This document shows, piece after piece, positions 1 through 10,038 of a stretch of DNA of 62,203 bases. The translations under genes and the position numbers were made by a program. The notes under the pieces were generated by a model, which ran no database searches, was not told where the DNA came from, and worked only from the letters and a program-made list of their open reading frames with translations. Source of the stretch: Acaryochloridaceae cyanobacterium SU_2_1 (lineage in GTDB: Bacteria; Cyanobacteriota; Cyanobacteriia; Thermosynechococcales; Thermosynechococcaceae). The first letter of the stretch is position 1, and each line of letters begins with the position of its first letter. The stretch lies in the NCBI GenBank assembly GCA_012030735.1, contig JAAUUW010000001.1, positions 1-62,203 on the forward strand, written 5' to 3'.

Positions 1-33
1 CTGGTGCTTGAGAATTTCGGCTGGCTGAGACAT
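1..33 (-). CDS. N-terminal fragment of a gene cut by the window edge
   Basis: An ATG on the minus strand at 31-33 opens a frame that stays open to base 1 and reads MSQPAEILKHQ. It lies downstream of sufS in the same orientation, about 330 bases away. Eleven residues are too few to identify a family, and I see no strong ribosome binding site before it. It may be the start of a real gene or chance. Confidence 0.25.
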   Translation of the reverse strand, partial: MSQPAEILKHQ

Positions 34-361
34 AGTGGAAGACAGAATATCTAAGGTATGTAAGGTCTTGATTCTATATCTATCAAGCCTTACAGCCCTT
101 TTCTACCTTCTTAAGTCAGTGCCATTGGTTAAGAGATGGCTCTGTGATGAGTTAAGCACATGCTCCTCATGTCTTCATCAGTCACTTTTCGGCCTGTCCG
201 GTATATCTTGATGTCAAGCTAGCAAAGTATTTCAAAGCCTTCTTCGGCTTCAGTTGAACTCACCAGATTGGCGACATGATGAGTCTCTCAGGGAACGCCT
301 CTCCAGCTATGGGGGTAACCGCACAGAGGATGCTCAACCCTATTCCATTGACTGGTCCCCC
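34..361. other. Intergenic stretch downstream of sufS
   Basis: About 330 bases between the end of sufS and the left-edge fragment. I see no convincing gene, RNA or long hairpin. One plus-strand frame crosses from here into sufS but its second half only mirrors sufS and it lacks a recognisable product. Confidence 0.5.
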
Positions 362-1623
362 TTAGCCAAAAATGCTGCCAAAAAACTCTACTGCTTCCTT
401 AAGAGAGGTAATGAAAATGTCAATTTCTGCTTTGGTATTGTAGAAATAGAGGCTGGCTCTCGCTGTAGACTGCACTTTGAGGTATCGATGCAAGGGTTGT
501 GTGCAGTGATGTCCAGCCCGAATTGCGACTCCAGCTTGATCCAAGATAGTGGATAGATCGTGAGGGTGAACATCTCCAGCCGTAAAGGAGGCTAAAGCCG
601 CCCGACCTTCACCATCAGACTTAGGTTGAGGACCATAGACCTGCACCTCAGGAATGTCGCGCAGCCCCTTGAAAAGATAAGCTGTCAGTTCGGCTTCATA
701 GGCATGAATCTTGTCCATGCCGATACCAGTGAGGTAATCAATCGCTGCGCCTAAGCCCACAGCTTCGCCAATGGCAGGGGTTCCAGCTTCAAATTTATGG
801 GGCAAATCTGCATAGGTGGCGTGATCTAAAAATACATCAGCGATCATCTCACCACCCCTAAGAAAGGGGGCATATCCCGCATCAAATCTAGCTTGCCGTA
901 GAGGAAGCCAATGCCAGTGGGGGCACACATTTTATGCCCGGAAGCGACTAGCCAATCACAGTCCATTGCCTGAACATCAATGGGCATGTGAGGGATGCTC
1001 TGACAGGCATCGATGAGGACCTTGGCATTGTATTGATGGGCGATCGCAATGATCTCCTCCACCGGATTCACGCAACCCAAGGTATTAGACACATGAACAA
1101 CACTGACTAACTTGGTGCGATCATTCACCAAGGTTTTGTACTGCTCTAAGTCAAAAGCTTGATTTTCGTCTAGCTCCACAAACTTGAGGACGGCTCCAGT
1201 TTTCTGGGCCACCAATTGCCAGGGAATCAAATTGCTGTGATGCTCCATCACCGTCAAAATGATTTCATCTCCAGCCTTGAGAGTGTTCAATCCCCAACTG
1301 TAAGCCACCAGATTAATGCCTTCACTGGCATTGCGGGTATAGACAATCTCCTGACGGGAGGCCGCATTCACAAAGGCTGCCACCTTATCCCGTGCCCCTT
1401 CATAGGCATCCGTAGCCCGACCACTCAGGGTATGCACCCCCCGATGGACATTGGCATTATCCCGCTCATAATAAGCTTGCAGGGCTTCCAGCACCTGGGT
1501 CGGCTTCTGAGAGGTCGCCGCACTGTCCAAATACACTAAGGGGCTATCCTGAATTTGCTGATGCAAAATCGGAAAATCAGGACGAACCTGAAGGGCTAGG
1601 GATTTTTCTTGGATAGCAATCAT
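362..1623 (-). CDS. sufS: Cysteine desulfurase SufS (one frameshift)
   Basis: PLP-dependent desulfurase that takes sulfur from cysteine and feeds it to the SUF scaffold. Last gene of sufBCDS; it starts 28 bases after sufD ends. The ATG at 1623 gives [12 protein letters not shown]. The PLP lysine is in SGHKM (about residue 231) and the active-site cysteine in RAGHHCTQP (about residue 374). The frame breaks near 855-858: a run of four C (plus strand) needs five to read [18 protein letters not shown] without interruption. With that base restored the protein is 420 residues, the usual family length. Because the gene is normally essential and everything else is intact, I read the break as a probable sequence error, though a real pseudogene cannot be excluded here. 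Confidence 0.93.
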
Positions 1624-1651
1624 AGGTGCAGCGTCATTGAGGGTAAGGACT

Positions 1652-2968
1652 TTAACGAATTTCGGATAAAACAGCATCCAGCAACCTTTGGCGTTGTTGG
1701 GCAATCGGCAGTTGTTCGATAATTTCTGCCGCGAACCCTTCAACCAATAAATCGCATGCGCTGTCGCGATCTAACCCCCGGCTTTGTAAGTAAAAAACCT
1801 CTTCGTCATCAAGCTGACTGACGGTCGCACCGTGGGCGCATTTAACATCATCCGCAATAATTTCGAGTTGGGGCTTGGTATCCACCCTGGCTTTGGTCGA
1901 CAGCAACAAGTTGCGACTGAGCTGACTGGCATTGGTTTGCTGAGCCAGCTTGGGTACAAAAATCTTACCGTTAAAGACCGCCCGCGCCCGATCATCGACA
2001 ATGCATTTATGCAGTTGCTGGGCCGTACAGTGTGGCCCCGTAAAGGATAGATCCGAATGGGTATCCGCCACTTGCTGATCCACCGCTAAGGTTAATCCCT
2101 GTAACCTGGTATCCGTCTGTTCTCCTGTGGGGATAACCAGTGGATTATGCCGCGACATCTGTCCACCTAAGCTCAGGCTCGTCAAAGAATAGCAACTATC
2201 TCGATCCTGAGAGACGGCTGTTTTGCCAATATGGAAGGCGGTCTTGGCTTCTCGCTGAATCCGGTGATGGTGTACCTGGGCATTCTGTCCTACCCAAACT
2301 TCAGTCACTGCGTTGGTGAAATAAGTGTCTGCACCCACCGCCGCATATTCTTCAATCAGGGTGACCGCACTGTGATCTTCAGCAACAATCAGACCACGAG
2401 GATAAGTCACGGTCGGTTCCTCACCCGTTGTTAGAAACAGCAGATGAATCGGTGTTTCAATGATCTGATGCTTGGCAACCTGAATCACTACAACATCTTC
2501 AAAATTGGCAGTATTCAGTGCCGTGAACACCTCCGTCATCCCTTGCTGTTGACCGAGCTGTGCCAGTGGCGCTGCATCGACAAGGGTATGAATACTGAGG
2601 CCCACAGGTCGGTGATCAACTGCTGATAAAGCTGGGGCATAAAAGCCATTCACAAAGACCAACCGCAGGGGGGCATCTGCCAAAATCAGGGATTCAATGT
2701 CCTGAAGGTGTAGTGAAGCTTGAGCCGCAGGGGCAAAGGTGGTCTTGTAGAGGCCAGATAAATCTGTAAATCGCCAGTCTTCATCCCGATTGCTGGGTAG
2801 ACCGCGTTCTTGGACGATACTGAGGGCGCGATCTCGAATCTTACCCAACCAACTCGGGCCATCAGGCGATCTCTGCGCTAAAAGCTTTGCCAAATAGGCT
2901 TGCCGGTCTTGATCTGCCCCACTCATGGGCTTCTCAACAGTATCGGTGCTTGCAACATGTAAGGTCAT
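1652..2968 (-). CDS. sufD: Fe-S cluster assembly protein SufD
   Basis: Subunit of the SufBC2D scaffold on which new Fe-S clusters are built. The 438-residue product matches the SufB/SufD beta-helix family, with the family-type C-terminal stretch [19 protein letters not shown] near residues 370-390. Its ATG overlaps the TGA of sufC (bases 2965-2968), so the two are translationally coupled. SufD and SufB share a core fold; this one is the less conserved partner and sits in the usual position between sufC and sufS. No anomalies seen. Confidence 0.95.
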   Translation of the reverse strand: MTLHVASTDTVEKPMSGADQDRQAYLAKLLAQRSPDGPSWLGKIRDRALSIVQERGLPSNRDEDWRFTDLSGLYKTTFAPAAQASLHLQDIESLILADAPLRLVFVNGFYAPALSAVDHRPVGLSIHTLVDAAPLAQLGQQQGMTEVFTALNTANFEDVVVIQVAKHQIIETPIHLLFLTTGEEPTVTYPRGLIVAEDHSAVTLIEEYAAVGADTYFTNAVTEVWVGQNAQVHHHRIQREAKTAFHIGKTAVSQDRDSCYSLTSLSLGGQMSRHNPLVIPTGEQTDTRLQGLTLAVDQQVADTHSDLSFTGPHCTAQQLHKCIVDDRARAVFNGKIFVPKLAQQTNASQLSRNLLLSTKARVDTKPQLEIIADDVKCAHGATVSQLDDEEVFYLQSRGLDRDSACDLLVEGFAAEIIEQLPIAQQRQRLLDAVLSEIR

Positions 2969-3756
2969 CGTGCCGCCACCTCCGCCACTTCCTCATCCTT
3001 CACCCAGTCATAGCCACGGGCTTCGAGTTCATGGGCCAGCTCTTTGCCCCCCGTGGTTAAAATCTTGCCCTCCGCCATCACATGGACAAAATCAGGCATG
3101 ATGTAGTCCAGCAACCGCTGATAGTGAGTAATCATCAATGTCGCATTCTCGGGCTTAGCTAGTTGATTAACACCATTCGCCACAATTTTGAGGGCGTCGA
3201 TATCCAGGCCCGAATCCGTTTCATCCAGAATGGCCAGGGTGGGTTCTAATAGAGCCATTTGCAAGATTTCATTGCGCTTCTTTTCACCCCCGGAAAACCC
3301 TTCATTAACGCTGCGCTCCAAAAAGGCTGGATCCATTTTCACCACATCCAGCCGTTCCCGCACTAGGTCATCAAAGTCAAAGACATCCAGTTCTTCTAGC
3401 CCTTCATGCTTGCGTTTAGAATTAAAAGAGACCCGCAGAAAATCTAGGTTGCTGACACCCGGAATCTCTAAGGGATATTGAAAGGCTAAAAACACCCCAG
3501 ACCGAGACCGTTCCTCCGGCTCCAGATCAAAGAGGTTCTGTCCTTTATAAACCACCTCGCCCCCCGTGACGGTATAGGCCGGATGACCTGCCAAAACCTT
3601 GGAAAACGTACTTTTTCCAGATCCATTGGGACCCATAATGGCATGAATTTCTCCGGCTTTAATCTCTAGGTTTAAGCCCTTGAGAATCGGTGTTCCATCC
3701 ACATCTGCCGTTAAATTGCGAACGGACAGAATCACATCACTCTTTTCCTTGATCAC
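2965..3756 (-). CDS. sufC: Fe-S assembly ATPase SufC
   Basis: Soluble ABC-type ATPase that drives conformational change of the SufB-SufD scaffold. The 263 residues contain Walker [10 protein letters not shown] (42-50), the ABC signature FSGGEKKR (near 154) and Walker [13 protein letters not shown], where the DETDSGLD form is typical of SufC rather than of transporters. It has no membrane segments and no adjacent permease. It lies between sufB and sufD: 45 bases after sufB, overlapping sufD by four. Confidence 0.97.
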   Translation of the reverse strand: MIKEKSDVILSVRNLTADVDGTPILKGLNLEIKAGEIHAIMGPNGSGKSTFSKVLAGHPAYTVTGGEVVYKGQNLFDLEPEERSRSGVFLAFQYPLEIPGVSNLDFLRVSFNSKRKHEGLEELDVFDFDDLVRERLDVVKMDPAFLERSVNEGFSGGEKKRNEILQMALLEPTLAILDETDSGLDIDALKIVANGVNQLAKPENATLMITHYQRLLDYIMPDFVHVMAEGKILTTGGKELAHELEARGYDWVKDEEVAEVAAR

Positions 3757-3801
3757 ACCTGAACCTCTAACTCTGTCTATATGTTTGAACTTGAGGACAA
3801 A

Positions 3802-5247
3802 CTATCCCACACTTCCTTCTAACTTCAGGCTCAAGAGCCGATCAGCTTCCACAGCAAATTCCATGGGCAGTTGATTAAACACGTCCTTACAGAAGCCGCT
3901 AATCATCATGGATACCGCATCTTCCGTAGAAATGCCGCGCTGGGCAAAGTAAAAGAGCTGTTCTTCCCCAATCTTAGAAGTAGAGGCTTCATGCTCTACC
4001 TTGGTGCTGTTATTCTGCACTTGAATGTAAGGGAAGGTATTGGCCTCGGCGTTACTGCCAATCAGCATCGAGTCACATTGGGAGTAATTGCGAGAGCCAT
4101 CGGCCTTCGGACCCATACGAACTAAGCCGCGGTAGCTATTCTGAGACCGCCCTGCCGAAATGCCTTTAGAAATGATCGTACTACGGGTGTTTTTGCCCAC
4201 ATGAATCATTTTGGTACCGGTATCGGCCTGCTGCATATTATTGGTGAGGGCCACGGAGTAAAACTCACCGATGGAGTTATCCCCCACCAACACACAACTC
4301 GGATATTTCCAAGTGATGGCAGACCCTGTTTCCACCTGAGTCCAAGAGATCTTGGAGTTCTTACCGGCGCAGAGACCCCGCTTGGTGACAAAGTTATAAA
4401 TCCCGCCCTTGCCATTTTCGTCACCCGCGAACCAGTTCTGCACGGTGGAATATTTAATATCGGCATTGTCCAGCGCTACAAGCTCAACCACCGCCGCATG
4501 GAGTTGATTGGTATCGAACATGGGAGCAGTGCAGCCTTCTAGGTAGCTAACTTGACTGCCCTCTTCCGCAATAATCAGAGTGCGCTCAAACTGACCTGCC
4601 CCTTCGGTATTGATCCGAAAATAGGTGGATAGCTCCATGGGGCATTTCACACCCTTGGGAATATACACAAAAGACCCATCGCTAAATACAGCAGCGTTGA
4701 GCGCTGAGAAGAAATTATCATTAATGGGAACGACACTGCCCAGATATTTTTCCACTAACTCAGGATAATCGTGGAGAGCCTCGGAAATAGAGCAGAAAAT
4801 CACGCCTACCTTGGCTAAATCTTTGCGAAAGGTGGTGGCCACAGATACACTATCAAAAACCGCATCCACCGCCACATTACTGAGTCGCTTCTGTTCAGAA
4901 AGAGGAATGCCTAATTTTTCAAAGGTTTCTAAGAGGATTGGATCCACTTCATCCAGGCTTTGCTTTTTCTCTGCTGGGGCTTTGGGTGCAGAGTAATAGG
5001 TGATGTCCTGGTAATCAATAGCGGGATAGTTGACGTGGGGCCAGTTGGGCTCACTCATCTTCAGCCATTGACGATAGGCTTTTAGACGAAAATCAAGCAT
5101 GAACTCTGGCTCATTTTTTTTAGCTGAGATCAGACGAACAACGTCTTCGCTGAGTCCCTTTGGGATCGTCTCAACTTCAATATCCGTGACAAAGCCGTAT
5201 TTGTAGGGTTGATTAACCAGGTTTTCAACGGTGGCGGTGGCGGTCAT
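3802..5247 (-). CDS. sufB: Fe-S cluster assembly protein SufB
   Basis: Core scaffold subunit of the SUF system; first gene of the operon. The 481-residue protein contains the conserved blocks [20 protein letters not shown] (near 190-210), YLEGCTAP and the C-terminal [17 protein letters not shown], all characteristic of SufB. The ATG at 5247 begins [19 protein letters not shown], matching cyanobacterial SufB N termini. Its upstream region carries a SufR operator inside a plausible promoter, so expression is expected to rise when SufR loses its own cluster. Confidence 0.97.
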   Translation of the reverse strand: MTATATVENLVNQPYKYGFVTDIEVETIPKGLSEDVVRLISAKKNEPEFMLDFRLKAYRQWLKMSEPNWPHVNYPAIDYQDITYYSAPKAPAEKKQSLDEVDPILLETFEKLGIPLSEQKRLSNVAVDAVFDSVSVATTFRKDLAKVGVIFCSISEALHDYPELVEKYLGSVVPINDNFFSALNAAVFSDGSFVYIPKGVKCPMELSTYFRINTEGAGQFERTLIIAEEGSQVSYLEGCTAPMFDTNQLHAAVVELVALDNADIKYSTVQNWFAGDENGKGGIYNFVTKRGLCAGKNSKISWTQVETGSAITWKYPSCVLVGDNSIGEFYSVALTNNMQQADTGTKMIHVGKNTRSTIISKGISAGRSQNSYRGLVRMGPKADGSRNYSQCDSMLIGSNAEANTFPYIQVQNNSTKVEHEASTSKIGEEQLFYFAQRGISTEDAVSMMISGFCKDVFNQLPMEFAVEADRLLSLKLEGSVG

Positions 5248-5289
5248 CAGCTATGTTCTCTGTAGGAATAGAGGCGGGCATGTATACTT

Positions 5290-5317
5290 TATGTAAAACA
5301 ACTCAGATGTTGTTCAA
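5290..5317 (-). promoter_or_regulatory. Candidate promoter of sufBCDS
   Basis: On the minus strand a TTGAAC (5312-5317) and a TACATA (5290-5295) are separated by 16 bases, a sigma70-like arrangement about 45 bases from the sufB start. The SufR operator at 5299-5312 fills the spacer, so bound repressor would block polymerase. Assignment of the -35 and -10 boxes is inference. Confidence 0.45.
5299..5312. promoter_or_regulatory. SufR operator, sufB-proximal copy (CAAC-N6-GTTG)
   Basis: The bases read CAAC TCAGAT GTTG, a perfect half-site pair with a six-base spacer; flanking bases extend it to ACAAC/GTTGT. This is the known cyanobacterial SufR recognition motif. It lies in the sufR-sufB divergent region, 40 bases centre to centre from a second copy, close to a whole number of helical turns. 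Confidence 0.85.
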
Positions 5318-5338
5318 TTTCATCTTAGATTACTTTAG

Positions 5339-5352
5339 CAACGATCATGTTG
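5339..5352. promoter_or_regulatory. SufR operator, sufR-proximal copy (CAAC-N6-GTTG)
   Basis: The bases read CAAC GATCAT GTTG, again a perfect CAAC-N6-GTTG. The spacer GATCAT differs from that of the other copy, which argues for selection on the half-sites only. The position overlaps the start of the candidate sufR -35 box, which fits autorepression. Confidence 0.85.
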
Positions 5353-5378
5353 TCAAAGTCAAGATCAAATGATGTAAT
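5350..5378 (+). promoter_or_regulatory. Candidate promoter of sufR
   Basis: TTGTCA at 5350-5355 and TGTAAT at 5373-5378 are 17 bases apart, close to sigma70 consensus, about 70 bases before the sufR start. The -35 box overlaps the second SufR operator. Inferred from sequence only. Confidence 0.5.
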
Positions 5379-5447
5379 GAGTTGATAATGGGGGCTTAGG
5401 TGCATTGCCTGATCAGCAATCCCTAGCTCATAAAAGTCATAGATTTC

Positions 5448-6109
5448 TTGGGTATCTCAGTTGTGACCATTGCCTCTTCCACGAAACAGGATATTCTGCA
5501 GCAATTGCTGAAGCGAGGACAGGCCAGCGCTCATGAACTGTCAGAGCAGCTTAAGATTACCCCTCAAGCAATTCGCCGCCACCTTAAAGATCTCGAAGCA
5601 GAGGGATTAATCTCCTTTGAAACAGTCCATGCCGGGATGGGCGCCCCCAACATGTCTATCAATTGAGCCGGATGGGGCGCGATCGCTTTCCCGATCACCA
5701 CGATAGCTTTGCCATTGATCTGCTCGATACCCTATCTGAAACCGTGGGCAAGGATCAAATGCGGGTTATTCTTCGCAAGCAATGGGAACGTAAAGCTTTA
5801 GAGTATCAGCAAAAACTGGGCCGAGGTTCTCTGGCGGAACGGGTTGCCCAGTTAGTCAAACTTCGGGCGGCAGAAGGCTATATGGCCGAATATTATCCCC
5901 TGCCCGAAGATACCGATCCCATGCAAGCGACTCGGTTTATCTTGACCGAATATAATTGTGCAATTTCCCAAGTCGCAGAAACTTTCCCCAGTATCTGTGA
6001 CAATGAACTGGAAATGTTTGCTGTTGCTCTCAAGGATTGCCAGGTGGAGCGAACGCATTGGTTGGTGAATGGAGAACATCGCTGCGGATATCTGATTGAG
6101 GCAGCGTAA
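5448..6109 (+). CDS. sufR: SUF operon repressor SufR (one frameshift)
   Basis: DeoR-type winged-helix regulator that carries a [4Fe-4S] cluster and represses sufBCDS when the cluster is present. The N-terminal HTH reads LKITPQAIRRHLKDLEAEGL. The C-terminal part has four cysteines spaced C-X12-C-X13-C-X14-C (near residues 163-205), the spacing known for cyanobacterial SufR. The frame breaks at 5644-5648: five C need six to give GAPQHVYQLSRMGRDRFPD. Restored length is 220 residues from TTG at 5448, or 215 from GTG at 5463; neither has a strong ribosome binding site. Divergent from sufB with two operators between them. Confidence 0.93.
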
Positions 6110-6148
6110 TTTGTCCTTATCTATATCTATGGGCGGACTTAGTGATTG

Positions 6149-6541
6149 ATGGCTGAACTTCCCCAGGCCTTGGGCAATTTGCTGACCCTAGAGGAGAATG
6201 CCCAGATTGATCAGACCTTGCTACCCAGTCGAGATCGCTTCTCCATCCGACTGACAACCTATTGCTGGCGTTACCTCCAAGGCGTGAGTGCCAGTTTAGA
6301 CCGATCCATCGAAACATTACAGCCCGATCAAATATTGGCCTGGGTAGAGGCCGATGATCAGCTCCACAACAATGCTCAGGTTGACCCCGAATTTATCGCT
6401 TGGTTCAGCCATTTATTAGCCTCCTCACTCAAACCCCTAAGAGCCATTGCTGAGCAGAGAGGCACCCCGATCAATCACTTAGCCCTAGAGCAAGTGATTG
6501 ATTGGTTTGTGCAAAACAGCTCCGCTGAGCATCAGCATTAA
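6149..6541 (+). CDS. Conserved hypothetical protein downstream of sufR
   Basis: 130 residues starting at ATG 6149 (a TTG sits just before it). The sequence MAELPQALGNLLTLEENAQ is mixed alpha-helical, acidic, has no signal peptide or membrane segment and no motif I can name. It follows sufR by 39 bases on the same strand and could be cotranscribed. I do not recognise the family; codon use resembles the neighbours. Confidence 0.65.
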   Translation: MAELPQALGNLLTLEENAQIDQTLLPSRDRFSIRLTTYCWRYLQGVSASLDRSIETLQPDQILAWVEADDQLHNNAQVDPEFIAWFSHLLASSLKPLRAIAEQRGTPINHLALEQVIDWFVQNSSAEHQH

Positions 6542-6660
6542 TGCCCCCCATCCCTGTGATCCCAGCAGCTCAGATCTTGGGGGAAGGCAAAATGATAGGA
6601 TATCCTCGCCAGCAGAATTAGTCTGATTCTCCCTCCGCTTATTGTTAAGGAAACTTCTCT

Positions 6661-8566
6661 ATGACCACCGCCACCTTTCCCATAGACCTGAAAGCCTATC
6701 AAAACATTACCTTAGATGCCAAGAATGCTACCTTGACCTCTCAACAACGAGATGCGCTCAAAGCTAATATTCAGCTCTGTCGAGATGCCATTGTCTTTTT
6801 ACGGCAACGGGTGCAGCCAGAGGGTCGGCGGACATACAGGCGGTCCTTACGATACTGTGCCTGAAGTTATGATTCTCGATGCCTTGTTTCGGAGCAATCC
6901 AGACCAGTTTGTGCCCATTTTCTTTGATGAAGCAGGCCACCGAGTCGCCACTCAATATCTGATGGCAGCCCTAGAGGGGTCCCTACCCATTGAGCAATTG
7001 ATGAGTTATCGGGCTGCCCATGCCAAATTACCAGGCCATCCCGAATTGGGTCTAACACCGGGCGTAAAATTTAGCTCTGGCCGGTTAGGTCATATGTGGC
7101 CCTATGTGAATGGTGTCGCCTTGGCTAATCCGGGCAAAACAGCCTTTTGTCTGGGATCAGATGGTTCCCAGCAAGAGGGTAATGATGCAGAAGCGGCTCG
7201 TCTTGCGGTTGCTCAGCACCTCAATGTCAAACTGCTGATCGATGATAATGATGTCACCATTGCCGGCAATCCTTCTAAATATCTACCTGGCTTTAGCGTC
7301 AAGAAAACGCTAGAGGGGCATGGCCTCAAAGTCTTGGAAGGCGATGGTGAAGATCTAGAGGGCCTGTATGTCCGTATCTGCGAAGCCATCAATACTCCCG
7401 GCCCTGTGGCGGTGATCAACAAACGAGCGATGTGTGTAGGGATCGAAGGGTTAGAAGGTTCTAACCACGGCCATGATGTTATTTCAGTTAAGGCCGCAAT
7501 TCAATATTTAGAAACGCGGGGTCATACCGCTGCGGTGGAAAACCTAAAAAGCATCGTCGCCCCTAAACAGGACTACAAATTTCTGGGAGCATCGGATCAA
7601 TACGATGCCAACCGCAATGTTTTTGGCGATGCCGTGGTTGAGGTGCTTGGCGAGATGAGCGAAGCGGACCGTAAGCAGAACGTGCTGGTGGTTGATAGCG
7701 ATCTAGAAGGCTCCTGTGGCTTACATAAGATTCGAGCGGCTCATCCTGAAGTCTTTATCAGTGGTGGAATTCAAGAGAGGGGAAATCTGTCGGCGGCAGC
7801 AGGTTTTGGGATGGCCAAGGGCAAGCAGGGTATTTTCGCTACCTTCAGTGCCTTTTTAGAGATGTGTATCTCTGAAATTACGATGGCGCGGTTGAATTAC
7901 TCCAATCTGCTCTGTCATTTCTCCCATTCTGGGATTGATGACATGGCCGATAACACCTGCCATTTCGGTATCAATAATATGTTTGCTGATAATGGTCTTG
8001 ATGATGGCTATGAAACTCGCCTCTATTTTCCTGCTGATGCCCATCAGATGCGGGCTTGTGTCAAGACAGTGTTCCATCAGCCCGGTTTACGCTTTATTTT
8101 TTCAACTCGTTCTAAGGTTCCCTTTTTGTTAGATGAGTCGGGGAACCCTTTGTATTCGGGTAGCTATACCTTTACTCCAGGCAAGGATGAGGTGATCCGA
8201 GAAGGTAGCGCTGGCTATATCGTCAGCTTCGGGGAATCTCTCTATCGCTGTTTAGATGCTGTTGAACGTTTACGGCAAGAGGGCATCGAAGTGGGTTTGA
8301 TCAATAAATCTACCCTGAACGTTGTTGATGAAGAGGTGCTGGCTAAGGTGGGTGCAGCTCCCTTTGTTCTGGTAGTGGAGTCCTTTAATCGTCGGACTGG
8401 CTTGGGTAGCCGTTTTGGTTCTTGGCTGTTGGAGCGGGGCTTGACGCCAAAGTTTGCCCATTTGGGTACCCATGAAGAGGGATGTGGTGGTCTCTGGGAG
8501 CAGTTTCCCTATCAGGGCATTGATCCCGTTGGGATTATTAATCAGGTGAAGGCCTTTGTGAGTTGA
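6661..8566 (+). CDS. Transketolase-family TPP enzyme (two frameshifts)
   Basis: A thiamine-diphosphate enzyme with transketolase architecture: N-terminal TPP domain with GSDGSQQEGND and LLIDDNDVTIAGNPSKY, a middle pyrimidine-binding domain (SGGIQERGNLSAAAGFGMAK) and a C-terminal transketolase domain. It lacks the KSGHPG block of the ordinary Calvin-cycle transketolase and reads VGGHTGGPYDTVPEV instead, so it is a separate subfamily whose substrate I cannot state. Two one-base losses near the N terminus interrupt the frame: T5 for T6 at 6796-6800 and G3 for G4 at 6822-6824; restoring both gives FFTATGAARGVGGHTGG and a 635-residue protein. The downstream part is intact. Confidence 0.8.
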
Positions 8567-8593
8567 ACCAATGTTTAACAAGGGTTTTTAGCG

Positions 8594-8643
8594 AACAGCC
8601 CCCAGGACTTCTCCCTATGCAGGAGTAAGAAATGGGGGCTGTT
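8594..8643. terminator. Hairpin between convergent genes
   Basis: AACAGCCCCC (8594-8603) pairs with GGGGGCTGTT (8634-8643); the 30-base loop itself holds a short CTCC/GGAG pairing. It lies between the ends of the transketolase-like gene and the binding-protein gene, so it may serve both strands. There is no clear T tract, so factor-independent termination is uncertain. Confidence 0.5.
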
Positions 8644-8715
8644 GGTTAGGGAGGGTAGGGACTTTGCCTACTTACTGGATGAAGCAAATCATCAGGTTCC
8701 TCGTTGGTTGAGCTG

Positions 8716-10038
8716 CTATTCGCTGGGTTCCACTTGGCCAATCACGTTTAATTTGCCATCGCTCTTAACGGTCCATACATCATAAATACCCAGCACATCA
8801 CCATTCTCGTCAATATCGACATTGCCACTGGCCCCCTGGTAATTAATTTCTTTATCTTCTTTGAGTAATTTGAGACCCTCGCAGACATCCGTAACTTCTT
8901 GGCCTGGGCTATTGGCAACGTCGCGAATTTTGTTGGCGATCGCATCTCCAGAGTTCGACTTGGCTGCTTGAGCTGACAAGACCAGCAAAGCCCCTGCATC
9001 CCAAGTTTGGGGCACATAGGCCGGGGGAGATTGGTTGTTATTTTTTGACTTCCATAACTTCGTTAAAGCGGCCAAAGCCGAACCATCAGCACCAGGGACA
9101 GTGCCAAGGGCGCCCTCAATAATAAACTTGCCATCGCTGGTTTTGCCCACTTGCGACGCAAATTCATCGGACTTCACCCCATCTGTGAGCATGACTTGCA
9201 CCCCAGTGGTGAGGCCCTGTTCGTAGGCCGACTTTAAGAGTAACGCCCCAGTCTCTGCATACAGAACAGCAATCACAGCTTGGGGCTTATTGGCAAAGGC
9301 TGCGGCCGCTTCACTATCGAAGGTCGTGCCCTTGGGATCATAGCGAGTGGGCTTAGCCTCGTTAATAACCGTCCCCCCCAGTTTTTTAAAGGCTTGCACA
9401 AACTCTCGCTCAAAACTCACACCATAGTCATTATTAATGACCACCGTTGACACCTTTTGAAATCCCTTTTCCTTTGCTAACTTCGCTAGGGCACGGGCTT
9501 GATAGGTATCAGGTGGGGCAGTTCTGGCCCAATATTGCGTCTCACCGTTTTTAAAGTCGCCCTTCTTGGCTCGGCCTGTAAATTCTGTGCTGGTACTCCC
9601 AGGAGAAACCAGCATCACCTTATTGCGTTTGCCGACATCTACAGCGGCTTGAGAAACGCTACTGGCAAAGGAGCCAACTACAGCCGCTACTTTTTTGACC
9701 TCAACTAGATTAGTCATGGCTAGACTGCCCTTGGTGGGATCAGTTTCATCGTCAGCGGCTGTGAGTTCTATGGGCTTGTCATTAACTCCGCCACAGGCAT
9801 TAACCGTCTCGACCAGCATGGGAACTGTGCTAATCATCGGCACCCCTAAGGGGGCTAAATCTCCCGTCGAGGGTAGCAGAGACCCTAACTTTAGCCCCCC
9901 CGTTTCTCCCCCAGAAGTCGATCCCTCTGGGCTGTTGCCACCGACTTGGCAGGCAGTCAATAAGATCATGGTCGAGGCCAAAGCTGTCAATCGACGCCAA
10001 GGCCGAGACTGAAGGGATGAGCATTTTGGTTTAAGCAT
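8716..10038 (-). CDS. ABC transporter substrate-binding lipoprotein, branched-chain amino acid type
   Basis: 440 residues of the Peripla_BP_6 (LivK/UrtA-like) family, which capture amino acids, urea or small amides outside the inner membrane. The N terminus has basic residues, a hydrophobic stretch and lipobox LLTAC with the lipidated cysteine at 30, followed by a Gly/Ser-rich linker. The mature part starts GGLKLGSLLPSTGDLAPLG, the typical first strand, and contains AVVGSFASSVSQAA. No permease or ATPase gene is adjacent, so its partners must lie elsewhere and the ligand is unknown. Confidence 0.88.
   Translation of the reverse strand: MLKPKCSSLQSRPWRRLTALASTMILLTACQVGGNSPEGSTSGGETGGLKLGSLLPSTGDLAPLGVPMISTVPMLVETVNACGGVNDKPIELTAADDETDPTKGSLAMTNLVEVKKVAAVVGSFASSVSQAAVDVGKRNKVMLVSPGSTSTEFTGRAKKGDFKNGETQYWARTAPPDTYQARALAKLAKEKGFQKVSTVVINNDYGVSFEREFVQAFKKLGGTVINEAKPTRYDPKGTTFDSEAAAAFANKPQAVIAVLYAETGALLLKSAYEQGLTTGVQVMLTDGVKSDEFASQVGKTSDGKFIIEGALGTVPGADGSALAALTKLWKSKNNNQSPPAYVPQTWDAGALLVLSAQAAKSNSGDAIANKIRDVANSPGQEVTDVCEGLKLLKEDKEINYQGASGNVDIDENGDVLGIYDVWTVKSDGKLNVIGQVEPSE

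Noticed and set aside
254-556. Plus-strand frame of 100 codons across the end of sufS
   Set aside because: It begins at TTG without a ribosome binding site and two thirds of it is antisense to conserved sufS sequence.
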